The notes below the pieces were generated by a model. It saw only the letters and a list, made by a program, of their open reading frames with translations. It had not been told where the DNA came from and searched no databases. The position numbers and the translations under genes were made by a program. Of a stretch of DNA of 64,000 nucleotides, positions 34,971 to 43,383 are shown piece after piece. Numbering within the stretch: the first letter of the stretch is position 1; each line of letters begins with the position of its first letter. Source of the DNA: Flavobacteriales bacterium (GTDB taxonomy: Bacteria; Bacteroidota; Bacteroidia; Flavobacteriales_F; PHOS-HE28). The stretch is taken from assembly GCA_019638115.1 (NCBI GenBank), contig JAHBUK010000002.1, positions 751,867 to 815,866 of the forward strand. Reading direction: 5' to 3'.

Positions 34971-35894
34971 ATGCTGGCACGCTGGCGCCGCCTCAACGAA
35001 TGGCTTCGCGCCCTGGTGTGGGCCGTGCTGTTGCTGGTGATGGTGCACCTGTTCGTGTTCCGCTGGGTCACCGTGCAGAGCACCAGCATGTACGCCACCC
35101 TGCTGCCAGGCGACCTGGTGCTGGTGCAGCGCTGGCCCGTGTGGACCGGGTTCCAGCGCGGGGACATTGCGGTGTTCCGCGATCCGCTGAAGGACCGGGA
35201 GCCCATGCGAAAGCGTCCCCTGCTGGTGAAGCGCATCATCGGCATGCCCGGCGATACCGTTGATCTGCGCAATGGCCAGCTGTGGGTGAACGGCCAACGC
35301 GCCACCGAGCCGATGATGGCCACGCAGGCCTACCTCGTACGGATGCGCACCGACCACGACATCCGCGCGCTGCTCCCCAAGCTCGGGCTGCCCGCCAGCC
35401 TCATCCAGGCCGGGCGACAGTTGCACGAACTGCCCTTGAACCGCAGCTTGGCCGACAGTCTGGAACGCATGGAAGGCGTGGTGAGCGCGGAACCCATGAG
35501 CCCCGCCAAGGGGGCGCCACGGCACATTTTCCCCTTCAGCCAACGCTACCGCTGGAACAGCGACAACTACGGTCCGATCGTGATACCAGCGAAGGGTGAC
35601 ACCCTGCACATCACGGTGGACAACTTCCCGCTGTACGACCGCTTGATCAGCCTCTACGAGGGCAACACACTGAGCGTGGACGGCAACACCCTGCTGCTGA
35701 ACGGCTCGGAGTTGAAGGACTACGTGGTGCAGCAGGACCACTACTTCGTGCTGGGCGACAGCCGCCACCACAGCGCGGATTCGCGCTACTGGGGTTTCGT
35801 GCCGCAAGACCACCTGGTGGGCCGGGCGGCGCGGGTGATCTTGGGCAAAGGCGGCACCCTGCCCCGGAACGGAGCACGCATGCAGCGCTTATAG
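34971..35894 (+). CDS. Second signal peptidase I
   Basis: The protein has 307 residues. A single N-terminal membrane anchor (about 10-32) precedes the catalytic S39 (QSTSMYATL) and K87 (RPLLVKRIIG), and the late box GDSRHHSADSRYWG is intact, so it should be an active peptidase. It lacks the extra membrane N-terminus of its upstream neighbour, and its insertion is shorter. The ATG at 34971 is 22 bp beyond the lepB stop; the same frame stays open further upstream inside lepB, but that part does not look like protein. A lipoprotein gene follows 17 bp later. Confidence 0.9.
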   Translation: MLARWRRLNEWLRALVWAVLLLVMVHLFVFRWVTVQSTSMYATLLPGDLVLVQRWPVWTGFQRGDIAVFRDPLKDREPMRKRPLLVKRIIGMPGDTVDLRNGQLWVNGQRATEPMMATQAYLVRMRTDHDIRALLPKLGLPASLIQAGRQLHELPLNRSLADSLERMEGVVSAEPMSPAKGAPRHIFPFSQRYRWNSDNYGPIVIPAKGDTLHITVDNFPLYDRLISLYEGNTLSVDGNTLLLNGSELKDYVVQQDHYFVLGDSRHHSADSRYWGFVPQDHLVGRAARVILGKGGTLPRNGARMQRL

Positions 35895-35911
35895 CCGGTA
35901 CTTTTGCGCAC

Positions 35912-36412
35912 ATGGCGAAAACCCTGCTTCCAAGCCTGCTCACGCTCCTGTTCCTGGTCTCCTGTGGTACACGCAAAGCGGACGACCTCTGCAAAACCTT
36001 CTTCGAGCCCTATCCCGACCTGATCAGTGGCCGCGTGGTGGTGGCCGTGCATGAACCATTTTTGGATGGCATGGCGCTCTACCGCGAAGGAGAGTACCAA
36101 CAAGCCCTCGACCTGATCAGGCCCTACTCCTTCATGAAGGCGGCCAACAAGGCATCGCACCTCTACGTGGCCAACTGCTACCTGGCCCTGGGGCAACCCT
36201 ACGATGCAGAGCTGCACCTGGACCACCTCCGGAACACGAACCTGAAGGACTACGCCGACCCCGTGCAGTGGTACACCGTTATCTGCTGGCTGTGCAGCGG
36301 GCAGAACGATCGGGCACTGACCGGTGCACGCGGCATTGCCACCGGGCGCCGGCACACGTACCAGAAGGAGGCCAAGGACCTGGTGAAAGCCCTGGAAGCG
36401 CTCGGCAAATGA
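35912..36412 (+). CDS. Predicted lipoprotein with TPR-like helices
   Basis: The protein has 166 residues with a lipoprotein signal peptide (1-18, lipobox LVSC then G). The rest is helical, with two TPR-like pairs (LYREGEYQQALDLIRPY at about 52-68, then LYVANCYLALGQPYDAELHLDHL at 83-105). I do not recognise a named family. Its stop codon overlaps the start of the Nudix gene (ATGA at 36409-36412), so the two are translationally coupled. Confidence 0.75.
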   Translation: MAKTLLPSLLTLLFLVSCGTRKADDLCKTFFEPYPDLISGRVVVAVHEPFLDGMALYREGEYQQALDLIRPYSFMKAANKASHLYVANCYLALGQPYDAELHLDHLRNTNLKDYADPVQWYTVICWLCSGQNDRALTGARGIATGRRHTYQKEAKDLVKALEALGK

Positions 36413-37047
36413 GCCCTGAGCAGCTTGCGCCATTGCTGAAGCGGGCGCTCGAAGCCCCCCTGCCGGGCCATGCTGAATTCCTGGCTTTGAGCGGCTACCC
36501 TCGCCCGCGGGCGGCAGAAGTCGGACAGCGCAACCCACCTCCACGCGAAAGTGCCGTGCTGGTGCTGTTCTTCCCCCGCAACGGTAGCACCCACACGCTG
36601 TTCATGCGCAGACCCACCTACCCGGGCGTTCACAGCGGGCAGGTGGCCTTTCCCGGTGGCAAGCGCGAACCGCAGGACCGTGATCTGCGCGATACTGCAA
36701 CGCGCGAATTCCTGGAGGAGACCGGTGCGCTGGGCACCGAGATACACATCGTGGGAGCCTTGACACAGCTCTACATACCACCAAGCGATATTCTGGTAAC
36801 ACCCTTCGTGGCACACACCAACGCGCTGGCACCGCTGGCTCCCGATCCCTTGGAAGTGGCCGACCTGATCGAGGCACCGCTCGAACTCCTGCTGCGTGAC
36901 GATATCCTGAAGCGTGGACCACAACCCCTGCACACGGGTGGTATGACACGAGAGGTGCCCTACTTCGATGTGCTGGGGAACCAGGTTTGGGGAGCCACTG
37001 CGCTGATGCTGGCCGAACTACGCCAAGTACTCCGCCGCCAGCTGTAA
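36409..37047 (+). CDS. CoA pyrophosphatase-like Nudix hydrolase
   Basis: The protein has 212 residues. A Nudix box starts at the second glycine of FPGGK (GKREPQDRDLRDTATREFLEETGA, about residues 81-104) with R-E-F-x-E-E-T-G, and is preceded by RRPTYPGVHSGQVAFPGGK (positions 64-82), which resembles the NuCoA signature of coenzyme A diphosphatases. It would split CoA or acyl-CoA into phosphopantetheine and 3',5'-ADP. It starts inside the ATGA overlap with the lipoprotein gene, and its 3' end overlaps the convergent adenylate cyclase gene by 30 bp. Confidence 0.87.
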   Translation: MSPEQLAPLLKRALEAPLPGHAEFLALSGYPRPRAAEVGQRNPPPRESAVLVLFFPRNGSTHTLFMRRPTYPGVHSGQVAFPGGKREPQDRDLRDTATREFLEETGALGTEIHIVGALTQLYIPPSDILVTPFVAHTNALAPLAPDPLEVADLIEAPLELLLRDDILKRGPQPLHTGGMTREVPYFDVLGNQVWGATALMLAELRQVLRRQL

Positions 37048-40000
37048 GCCCACCTCGCGCAGGAAACGTGCGTTGGGCAGAACACCTTCTGCGTCTGCAC
37101 TGTATTCCGGCTTTATGCGGCGCACGAAGTACATGTCGATGCGCCCCTTGTTCTTGGCCTCCACCTGGCCGCGATGCTCGCACACGAAGCGGTCCTTCAG
37201 CAAGGCGTAAGTGCTTCCGCTGATGTTCACCTCACCGGGTTCACCGCTGCTTTCCATGCGGCTGGCCGTGTTCACGGTATCGCCCCAGATGTCGTAGGCG
37301 AACTTGCGCTTGCCCACCACCCCGGCCACCACCGGGCCGCTGTGCAGACCGATCCGCAGGATCCACGGTGCCTTGTTCTCCGCCACGCGCCGCTTGCGCC
37401 AATCCTCCATCAAGCTGCGGACCTCAAGGGCTGCAAGGGTGCATTTGAAGGCGTGGTTCGGATCGCTGGAAGGCACTCCGGCAGCACACATGTAGCTATC
37501 TCCGATGGTCTTGATCTTCTCGATGCCGTAGCGCCCCACGATCTCATCGAAGTGGATGAAGCACTCGTCCAGTTCGGTCACCAGTTCTTCCGGGCTCATC
37601 TTTTCGGCCGCCTGCGTAAAGCCCTTCATGTCGGTGAACATGACGGTCACCTCATCGTGTCGGCGGGCGGTTGCACGGCCCTTGTCCTTCAGCTCCTCGC
37701 TGATCTCCTTGGGCAGGATGTTGAGGAGCAGGTCCTCGATGCGCACTTTCTGGCCCTCGATCTCCTTGCTCTGTGCCACCACCTCGGCGGTGCGTTCCTG
37801 CACCCTGCGCTCCAGGATCTGGTTGCGCATCTTCAGTTGGCGTTCGCGCACCTTGATGTAGCTGAACAGGCCGATGCTGATGCCCGCGAAGAGCAGTGCA
37901 TAGAACCACCAGGACTTGTACCAGGGCGGAAGGATGGTGAAGCGCAATTCGGCCGGTTCCTCGCTCCATTGGCCGAGGCGGTTCATGGCCTTCACGCGGA
38001 AGGTGTAATTGCCGGGTGGAAGGGCCGGGTAATGCGCATCGGCATCGCGGGTGGGTGGCTGCCAATCCTGCTCCAGCCCGCTGAGCATGTAGCTGTACTG
38101 CACCGCGCTGGGGTCGCTCAGGGAAACACTGCCGAAGGCGATGCGGATGTTCCGCTCACCGTGGTCCACGGTGAAGCCGTTCTTCAGGTCACGCGCTTCG
38201 AGGTTGATGCGTAAGCCCCGGAAAAAGACCGGCAATGGAAGCGCCAGGGAGGTTTGGGCGCTGGGCGACACGCGCACGGCACCGTTCGCCGTTCCGAACC
38301 ACAAGTCACCATCGCGGGTCTTCCAGGTAGCATTGTACTTGGCTTCGATACCGGTGAAACCAGCTCTTTCCGTGTAGGCTGCGAAGCTTCCCACCGCGGG
38401 TCTCCATTCGTTCAAACCCCGGTTGGTGCCCACCCACACATGGCCCGTTGCATCGAGGTTCAGCGATTTGATGGCATTGGAGAGCAGACCGTTCTCCATG
38501 GTATAGGAAGCCACCACCTTGTTGCCATCCAGAACCAGCAGGCCCTGCCCTTCGGTGCCCACCCAAAGGCGGCCTTTGGCATCTTCCACGAAACAGGTGG
38601 CCGTGAAGGAACGTCCAAGATCGACCGGACGGGCAATGCTGTTCTCCACCCGGGTGATGCCGCGCAAGGCGGAGCCCACCCAAAGCACACCCTGCCGGTC
38701 GCGGTAGAGCGCCGTTACGTTGGTGCCGGCCAGGCCATCGTCCGTGCGGTACACCGAAGGCACCCCACCTGGTTTGAAGCGCACGAGGCCGTTGATGGTG
38801 CCCACCCACAGGTTGCCATCGGGGGTCATCTCCAGGGCGTTCACCTTGTTCTCCGGAATGCTGCCGCTGATCTCCGTGTCGTAGCGGAAACGGTAGGTGC
38901 GCGGGTCGAACTCGAAAAGGCCGCCGTTCTCGGTGCCGATCCACATATTGCCGCGTGGATCGGGGTACAGGCAGCGCACGCGGTTGCTGGTGAGTTCGCC
39001 CTGCTGCATGGTCATGTTCTTCACCCGGGAGGTGCCGCGCTGATCGGGGTCCACAATGCTGATGCCGCCGTTGGTGCCGAACCAGATGCGTCCCTGCCGG
39101 TCCTCCGTTACGGCCCACACCTGCGGGTCCACCAGGCCATCGGCCTCGGTAAAGCTGATGAAGCGTTCGCCCTTGAAGATGTCCAGGCCGTTCTCGTTGG
39201 TACCGATGAGCATGTTGCCCTCACGATCGCGGATGATGCACCGGATGGCGATGCCGTGCAGTCCGTTGTGCGTGCTGAAGAGGCGGATGCCATCGGGCTG
39301 GATGCGGGCCACTCCCCCATCCCACGTGCCCACCCACACGTTCCCATCGCGGTCCTCGCCGAAGCAGAAGATGAAGTTGCTGGGCAGGCCGTTGTTGATG
39401 TCGTAGGTGCGGACCGTGCCCGTCTTGCGATCGCAGCGGAAAGCCCCTCCGGTGAAGGTGCCCACCCAGATGGCGCCGCTGGCATCCTCGTGGAGCGTGG
39501 TAACGCGGTGCAGGTCCGGCAAGCCTTTGAGCACGAAGGGCTTGAATTTGCCACTCGCCATATCGAGTTGCAGGATGCTGCCAGTGGCATCGATGAAACA
39601 GAGCGTACCATCGCGCAGGGGGGAAATGCCTGCCAAGCGCTCGTTCACGCCTTGATCGGAGCGGGCCACGCTTGCTTGAACGGCGCCATTCACCGGGGGG
39701 CCTGAAATGCGCAACGCGCCTTCCCCGAAGGTGGCCACCCAGATATGGCCATCCTTGTCCTGGGCAATACCGGTAATGTCCGCAGTAAGAGCGGCCCCGT
39801 TCACCGTAAGCTCTTGGAAGGAGCGCCCATCGAAGAAGGTAAGGCCACCTCCGAGATGCCCCACCCAGAGGTTGCCGTCGCGGTCTTGGAAAAGGCTCCG
39901 GGCACCGTTGGGGGCCACGCCATCGCCAGGCTCGAAGCCTTTCACCTCAATGCCATCAAAGCGGGCCAGACCGGCTTCCGTCCCCACCCACACTACGCCG

Positions 40001-40152
40001 CTGGGATCTTCCAACAAGGCGTAGACCTTGGAGGCCGGCAGGTTCTGCAGCACCCCCACGTTCTCGAAGTAGAAACGCTGCGCCAGCGCCGGCGTGGTCG
40101 CCAACATCGCGAAGGCCGCAAGGCACTGGAAGGCACGCATGGTGAAGCGCAT
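37018..40152 (-). CDS. Sensor adenylate cyclase with two-component-type beta-propeller
   Basis: The protein has 1,044 residues. A signal peptide (1-25) is followed by many reg_prop repeats (roughly 40-690) with the motif D-x2-G-x-(L/I/V)-W-V/F-G-T, a Y_Y_Y domain (about 690-745), a transmembrane helix (about 749-771), a coiled coil, and a class III cyclase domain (about 830-1020). The metal-binding Asp in MFTDMKGFT, GDSY and VNTASRME are present. Lys in EKIKTIGD and Asp in YDIWGDTVN favour ATP rather than GTP. It should sense an envelope or periplasmic signal and make cAMP. It lies 10 bp after the caspase-like gene, presumably in one operon. ATG at 40140 is an alternative start. Confidence 0.92.
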   Translation of the reverse strand: MRFTMRAFQCLAAFAMLATTPALAQRFYFENVGVLQNLPASKVYALLEDPSGVVWVGTEAGLARFDGIEVKGFEPGDGVAPNGARSLFQDRDGNLWVGHLGGGLTFFDGRSFQELTVNGAALTADITGIAQDKDGHIWVATFGEGALRISGPPVNGAVQASVARSDQGVNERLAGISPLRDGTLCFIDATGSILQLDMASGKFKPFVLKGLPDLHRVTTLHEDASGAIWVGTFTGGAFRCDRKTGTVRTYDINNGLPSNFIFCFGEDRDGNVWVGTWDGGVARIQPDGIRLFSTHNGLHGIAIRCIIRDREGNMLIGTNENGLDIFKGERFISFTEADGLVDPQVWAVTEDRQGRIWFGTNGGISIVDPDQRGTSRVKNMTMQQGELTSNRVRCLYPDPRGNMWIGTENGGLFEFDPRTYRFRYDTEISGSIPENKVNALEMTPDGNLWVGTINGLVRFKPGGVPSVYRTDDGLAGTNVTALYRDRQGVLWVGSALRGITRVENSIARPVDLGRSFTATCFVEDAKGRLWVGTEGQGLLVLDGNKVVASYTMENGLLSNAIKSLNLDATGHVWVGTNRGLNEWRPAVGSFAAYTERAGFTGIEAKYNATWKTRDGDLWFGTANGAVRVSPSAQTSLALPLPVFFRGLRINLEARDLKNGFTVDHGERNIRIAFGSVSLSDPSAVQYSYMLSGLEQDWQPPTRDADAHYPALPPGNYTFRVKAMNRLGQWSEEPAELRFTILPPWYKSWWFYALLFAGISIGLFSYIKVRERQLKMRNQILERRVQERTAEVVAQSKEIEGQKVRIEDLLLNILPKEISEELKDKGRATARRHDEVTVMFTDMKGFTQAAEKMSPEELVTELDECFIHFDEIVGRYGIEKIKTIGDSYMCAAGVPSSDPNHAFKCTLAALEVRSLMEDWRKRRVAENKAPWILRIGLHSGPVVAGVVGKRKFAYDIWGDTVNTASRMESSGEPGEVNISGSTYALLKDRFVCEHRGQVEAKNKGRIDMYFVRRIKPEYSADAEGVLPNARFLREVGLQLAAEYLA

Positions 40153-40162
40153 GGGGCCGGTA

Positions 40163-42325
40163 TCAGCGGGTCAGCTCATAGAAGGACGGGTCGGTGCCCG
40201 CCGCATCACTGACGACCAGGGTGTTGTTGACCGTCTCGCTGTAGTTCTGCATTTGCGCTTTCAGCGAGCCGTAGTTGAAGTAGCTGTAAATGTCATCCTT
40301 GGCGGCATCCACCGGCACCCAATAGGCCTTGCCACCTTGCGTGCGACCATGTCCTGAGTACCATACCAGGATGGTGTTCACCTTGTTGGTGCGCACCAGG
40401 TCGCGCAATTCCACATTGAAGAAGCGCTCCATCTGTTCCTTGCTCAGGTTCTTCTTGTTGATGGTGCGCTGCACGTTGTAGTTGGCGAATGTGCGCTGCA
40501 TCTTGGCCGCGTCTCCCGCATTGGTCTGCAACGCCGGGAAGTTGCGGTAGTTGGCGTTCTCGATGTGTACCAACCAGGTGGTGCCCGTGGCGCCGGAGGA
40601 TGAACTGGTGTTGGTGCGCGGGGTGACCACGGCCACGGGAGCGGGTTCCGCCTTTCGGATCACCGTGTAGTTGTGCTCCGCAGCATTGCCGTACTGGTCT
40701 TCCGCGCGTACGGTGAAGCGTTCGCGGTCCTTCACATCCACCTTTATGCTGAATTCCGGGTCCAGTTGGTCGGGCACATAGCTGGCATTGATGCCGTTCA
40801 CCGCGATCAGGCGGATGAGGCTGGCATCGGTGATCCGCCCTTCGAGGAAGATGCTCTCGCGCCCTGCCTCAATAATGATCTCGCGGTCGGCATTGGGCTT
40901 GGGCGAGGTGATGGCGATGAGCGGCGCGATGCCTTCCGTGCGGTCCACCAATAGGCTGGCCGTGCTCATGTTGTCGTACACGTCGGTGGCCTGCACAATG
41001 ATCTCTTCCTCGTCCTTGCCAAGCGGGATGCTCACTTCGAACTGCGGGTCTTTTTCATCGGCCGCGTAGCTGGCGGGCACACCATTCACGGTTATGCTCT
41101 TGAGGAGGCTCTTGTCGCGCACGTGGCCGGCCACCCGCACCACGGAAAGGGAAGCGGATACTTGGGCCACACCACCTTTATGGTAAGGCACGAGCACGGT
41201 TACCGCCGGGTTGTCCGTTTCGCGATTGAGCTCGAAGAGGAGAGCCGCAATGCGGGTGCGGGACTCGGTCAGTGAGCGGCGCTGGTCCACACCGAACTGG
41301 GCATCGGCCTCCATCAGTCGCTGGGACAGGTCCAGATCGCGGAGGGCTCCGTCCAGGTCCAGGTTGGATTCCCGGCATTCCGCACGCAGCAGGAGCGCCT
41401 CCAGATCGTTGGGATCTTCGAGCACCAGCTTGTTCAGGTCGTTCACCGCGTTCTGGTGCTGACCATAGCCCTTGTAGTATCGGGCGCGTTGCAGATATAC
41501 CGCACGATCGGTGCGGTCCAGCGCAATGCAGCGGCTGATGTCATCGATGGCCTTGGCGTACTCCTTCTGCTGTGCGTAGGCCTTGCTGCGCACGAAGAGG
41601 GCATCGGTGTTCTGGGGATCCAATTCCAGCGCACGGGTGCTGCGTTCCACCGCTTTGTCCAAGGTGCGCATGCGCATGGCGGTCGCCGAATACTGGTCGT
41701 GCAGCAGCAACTGCACCTCTGCCAGGGCCACATATGCAGGCAGGTACATGTGGTTCCAGGAGAGCACCTTGTCCAGGTCGAACTCGGCGGTCTTGAGATC
41801 ACCGGTGGCGGTGCGGACCAGGCCGTGCACGAAGTAGCTATCCGTGGTGGCCTTCAGCGCCAAAGCACGATCGGCGGCATCACGGGCGGCATCCAGATCG
41901 CCCATGGCCATGCACGCCCGCGCCTTGGTGAGCAAGGCCTCCATTGCCTTCGGGTTGCGGAACAGCGCCTGGTCGCAAAGGGTGCGGGCCACCGCGAAAC
42001 TGTCCAGATCGAGGTAGGCCTTGGCAGCGGAGACCGCCAGTTGGGATTCTGCGGGATCGAGCTCCGAGGCCCTGCGCATATCGGCGGCAGCGCGCACCAG
42101 ATCACCTTGCAAGGCGTACACCTCCGCTCTGGCCTTGTAGGCTTTCACCATTTTGGGGTCAACCGCTATGGCGAGGCCGTACTTCTCCACGGCTTTCTCC
42201 AACTCCTGGGCCTTGCGCAGGGCTTCGGCCTCTTTGAAGAATGCCTTGCCACTTTGTGCAAAGGCGGTGGAAGCACTGGCAAAGGCCAGCACGAGATAGA
42301 CCAGGCGGAGAGCAAATGCGGTCAT
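40163..42325 (-). CDS. TPR protein with C-terminally cut, cysteine-less caspase-like domain
   Basis: The protein has 720 residues. A signal peptide (1-23, ending AFAQ) is followed by about eight TPR units (25-330), two beta domains each with an I-(T/A)-V-N-G strand (about 380-560), and a caspase-like p20 region from about 585 (TTWLVHIENANYRNF). The catalytic histidine is present in WYSGHG. At the place of the catalytic cysteine the sequence reads VVSDAAGTDPSFYELTR and then stops, so the cysteine is Ala and the p10 half is missing. It may act as a scaffold or pseudo-protease. It lies between fabI and the cyclase gene. Confidence 0.87.
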   Translation of the reverse strand: MTAFALRLVYLVLAFASASTAFAQSGKAFFKEAEALRKAQELEKAVEKYGLAIAVDPKMVKAYKARAEVYALQGDLVRAAADMRRASELDPAESQLAVSAAKAYLDLDSFAVARTLCDQALFRNPKAMEALLTKARACMAMGDLDAARDAADRALALKATTDSYFVHGLVRTATGDLKTAEFDLDKVLSWNHMYLPAYVALAEVQLLLHDQYSATAMRMRTLDKAVERSTRALELDPQNTDALFVRSKAYAQQKEYAKAIDDISRCIALDRTDRAVYLQRARYYKGYGQHQNAVNDLNKLVLEDPNDLEALLLRAECRESNLDLDGALRDLDLSQRLMEADAQFGVDQRRSLTESRTRIAALLFELNRETDNPAVTVLVPYHKGGVAQVSASLSVVRVAGHVRDKSLLKSITVNGVPASYAADEKDPQFEVSIPLGKDEEEIIVQATDVYDNMSTASLLVDRTEGIAPLIAITSPKPNADREIIIEAGRESIFLEGRITDASLIRLIAVNGINASYVPDQLDPEFSIKVDVKDRERFTVRAEDQYGNAAEHNYTVIRKAEPAPVAVVTPRTNTSSSSGATGTTWLVHIENANYRNFPALQTNAGDAAKMQRTFANYNVQRTINKKNLSKEQMERFFNVELRDLVRTNKVNTILVWYSGHGRTQGGKAYWVPVDAAKDDIYSYFNYGSLKAQMQNYSETVNNTLVVSDAAGTDPSFYELTR

Positions 42326-42365
42326 GGTGAGGGAGCACGCAAGATAACCGAACGGGTGCCGTCCG

Positions 42366-43184
42366 CTACCCTTCGGTAGTGAACTTGGCCATCACCTCGG
42401 GAGTTACCCCGGTGGTGCTGAAGCCCCCGTCGTGGTAGAGGTTCTGCATGGTAAGGAAGCGCGTTAGGTCGCTGAACAGGGCAATGCAGAAACGGGCACA
42501 ATCCTCGGCGGGTGCGTTGCCCAGCGGGCTCATGGCCTGTGCGAAGTTGAAGAAGCCATCGAAGCCTTTCACGCCAGCACCAGCGGTTGTCCAGGTGGGG
42601 CTTTGGCTTACGGAGTTGACACGCACGCCGTGTTCCTTGCCCAAGCGATAGCCCCAACCGCGCGTGATGCTCTCCAGCAGCGCTTTGGCATCCGCCATAT
42701 CACCGTAATCGGGAAAAACGCGCTGTGCGGCGATGTAGCTGAGGGCCACCACCGAGCCACCTTGAGCAAGGGCTTTGCCCTTGTAGGCGGCCTGCAGCAT
42801 GCGGTGCAGGCTCATGCCGCTCACGTCGAGGGTTTGCTTGTACCACTCGTAGTTGAGGTTGTCGTAGGTGCGGCCTTTGCGTACGTTGGGGCTCATGCCG
42901 ATGCTGTGGAGCAGAAAATCGGCAGGGCCGCCGAGCTTCTCCTGGGCACCCGCGAAGAGCGCATCGAGTTCGGCATCGTTGGTGGCATCGGCGGATATGA
43001 TGGCGGAACCCGTGGCTTCGGCCAGTTTGTTGATCTCGCCCATGCGCATGGCAACGGGTGCATTGGTAAGCACGAAGGTGGCTCCTTCAGCATGTGCGAG
43101 CTCGGCCACTTTCCATGCAATGCTCTGATCGTTGAGGGCACCACTGATGATGCCGCGCTTTCCCTTCAATAATCCGTTCGCCAT
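42366..43184 (-). CDS. fabI: Enoyl-ACP reductase, FabI type
   Basis: The protein has 272 residues. The N-terminal NADH-binding loop is of the FabI kind (GIISGALNDQSIAWKVA), and the catalytic Tyr and Lys are spaced Y-x6-K in DYGDMADAKALLE, with an upstream Tyr in SYIAAQR. The Bacteroidetes version SGALNDQSIAW and TNAPVAMRMG are both present. It performs the last reduction of each fatty-acid elongation cycle in the cytoplasm. It starts at the ATG at 43184, divergent from the lysyl-oxidase-like gene across 199 bp. The caspase-like gene follows 40 bp downstream. Confidence 0.94.
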   Translation of the reverse strand: MANGLLKGKRGIISGALNDQSIAWKVAELAHAEGATFVLTNAPVAMRMGEINKLAEATGSAIISADATNDAELDALFAGAQEKLGGPADFLLHSIGMSPNVRKGRTYDNLNYEWYKQTLDVSGMSLHRMLQAAYKGKALAQGGSVVALSYIAAQRVFPDYGDMADAKALLESITRGWGYRLGKEHGVRVNSVSQSPTWTTAGAGVKGFDGFFNFAQAMSPLGNAPAEDCARFCIALFSDLTRFLTMQNLYHDGGFSTTGVTPEVMAKFTTEG

Positions 43185-43383
43185 GGCTTGTTAAGATGAT
43201 GGGCCGAAGATAGCCGGATGGGCGACTTCAGGGCAGGAAGGCCGTTCCCCTACGGACAGGTCCGGTGGTCTTGGGCCTTGGGTTTCCCATGGAACGTGGA
43301 CAAGAGGACTTCATCAGGCCCCCACTCCCACCAACAATGCCCGGTAACTTCTATTTTGACCCCGCTCCAATCCCTATTGAACC

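Noticed and set aside
38254-39705. 483-codon plus-strand frame across the cyclase propeller
   Set aside because: It is the antisense shadow of the reg_prop repeats. The sense protein is unambiguous.
43352-43358. TATTTTG as a promoter box before the lysyl-oxidase-like gene
   Set aside because: It is one base short of the TAnnTTTG consensus and has no correctly spaced -33 TTG.
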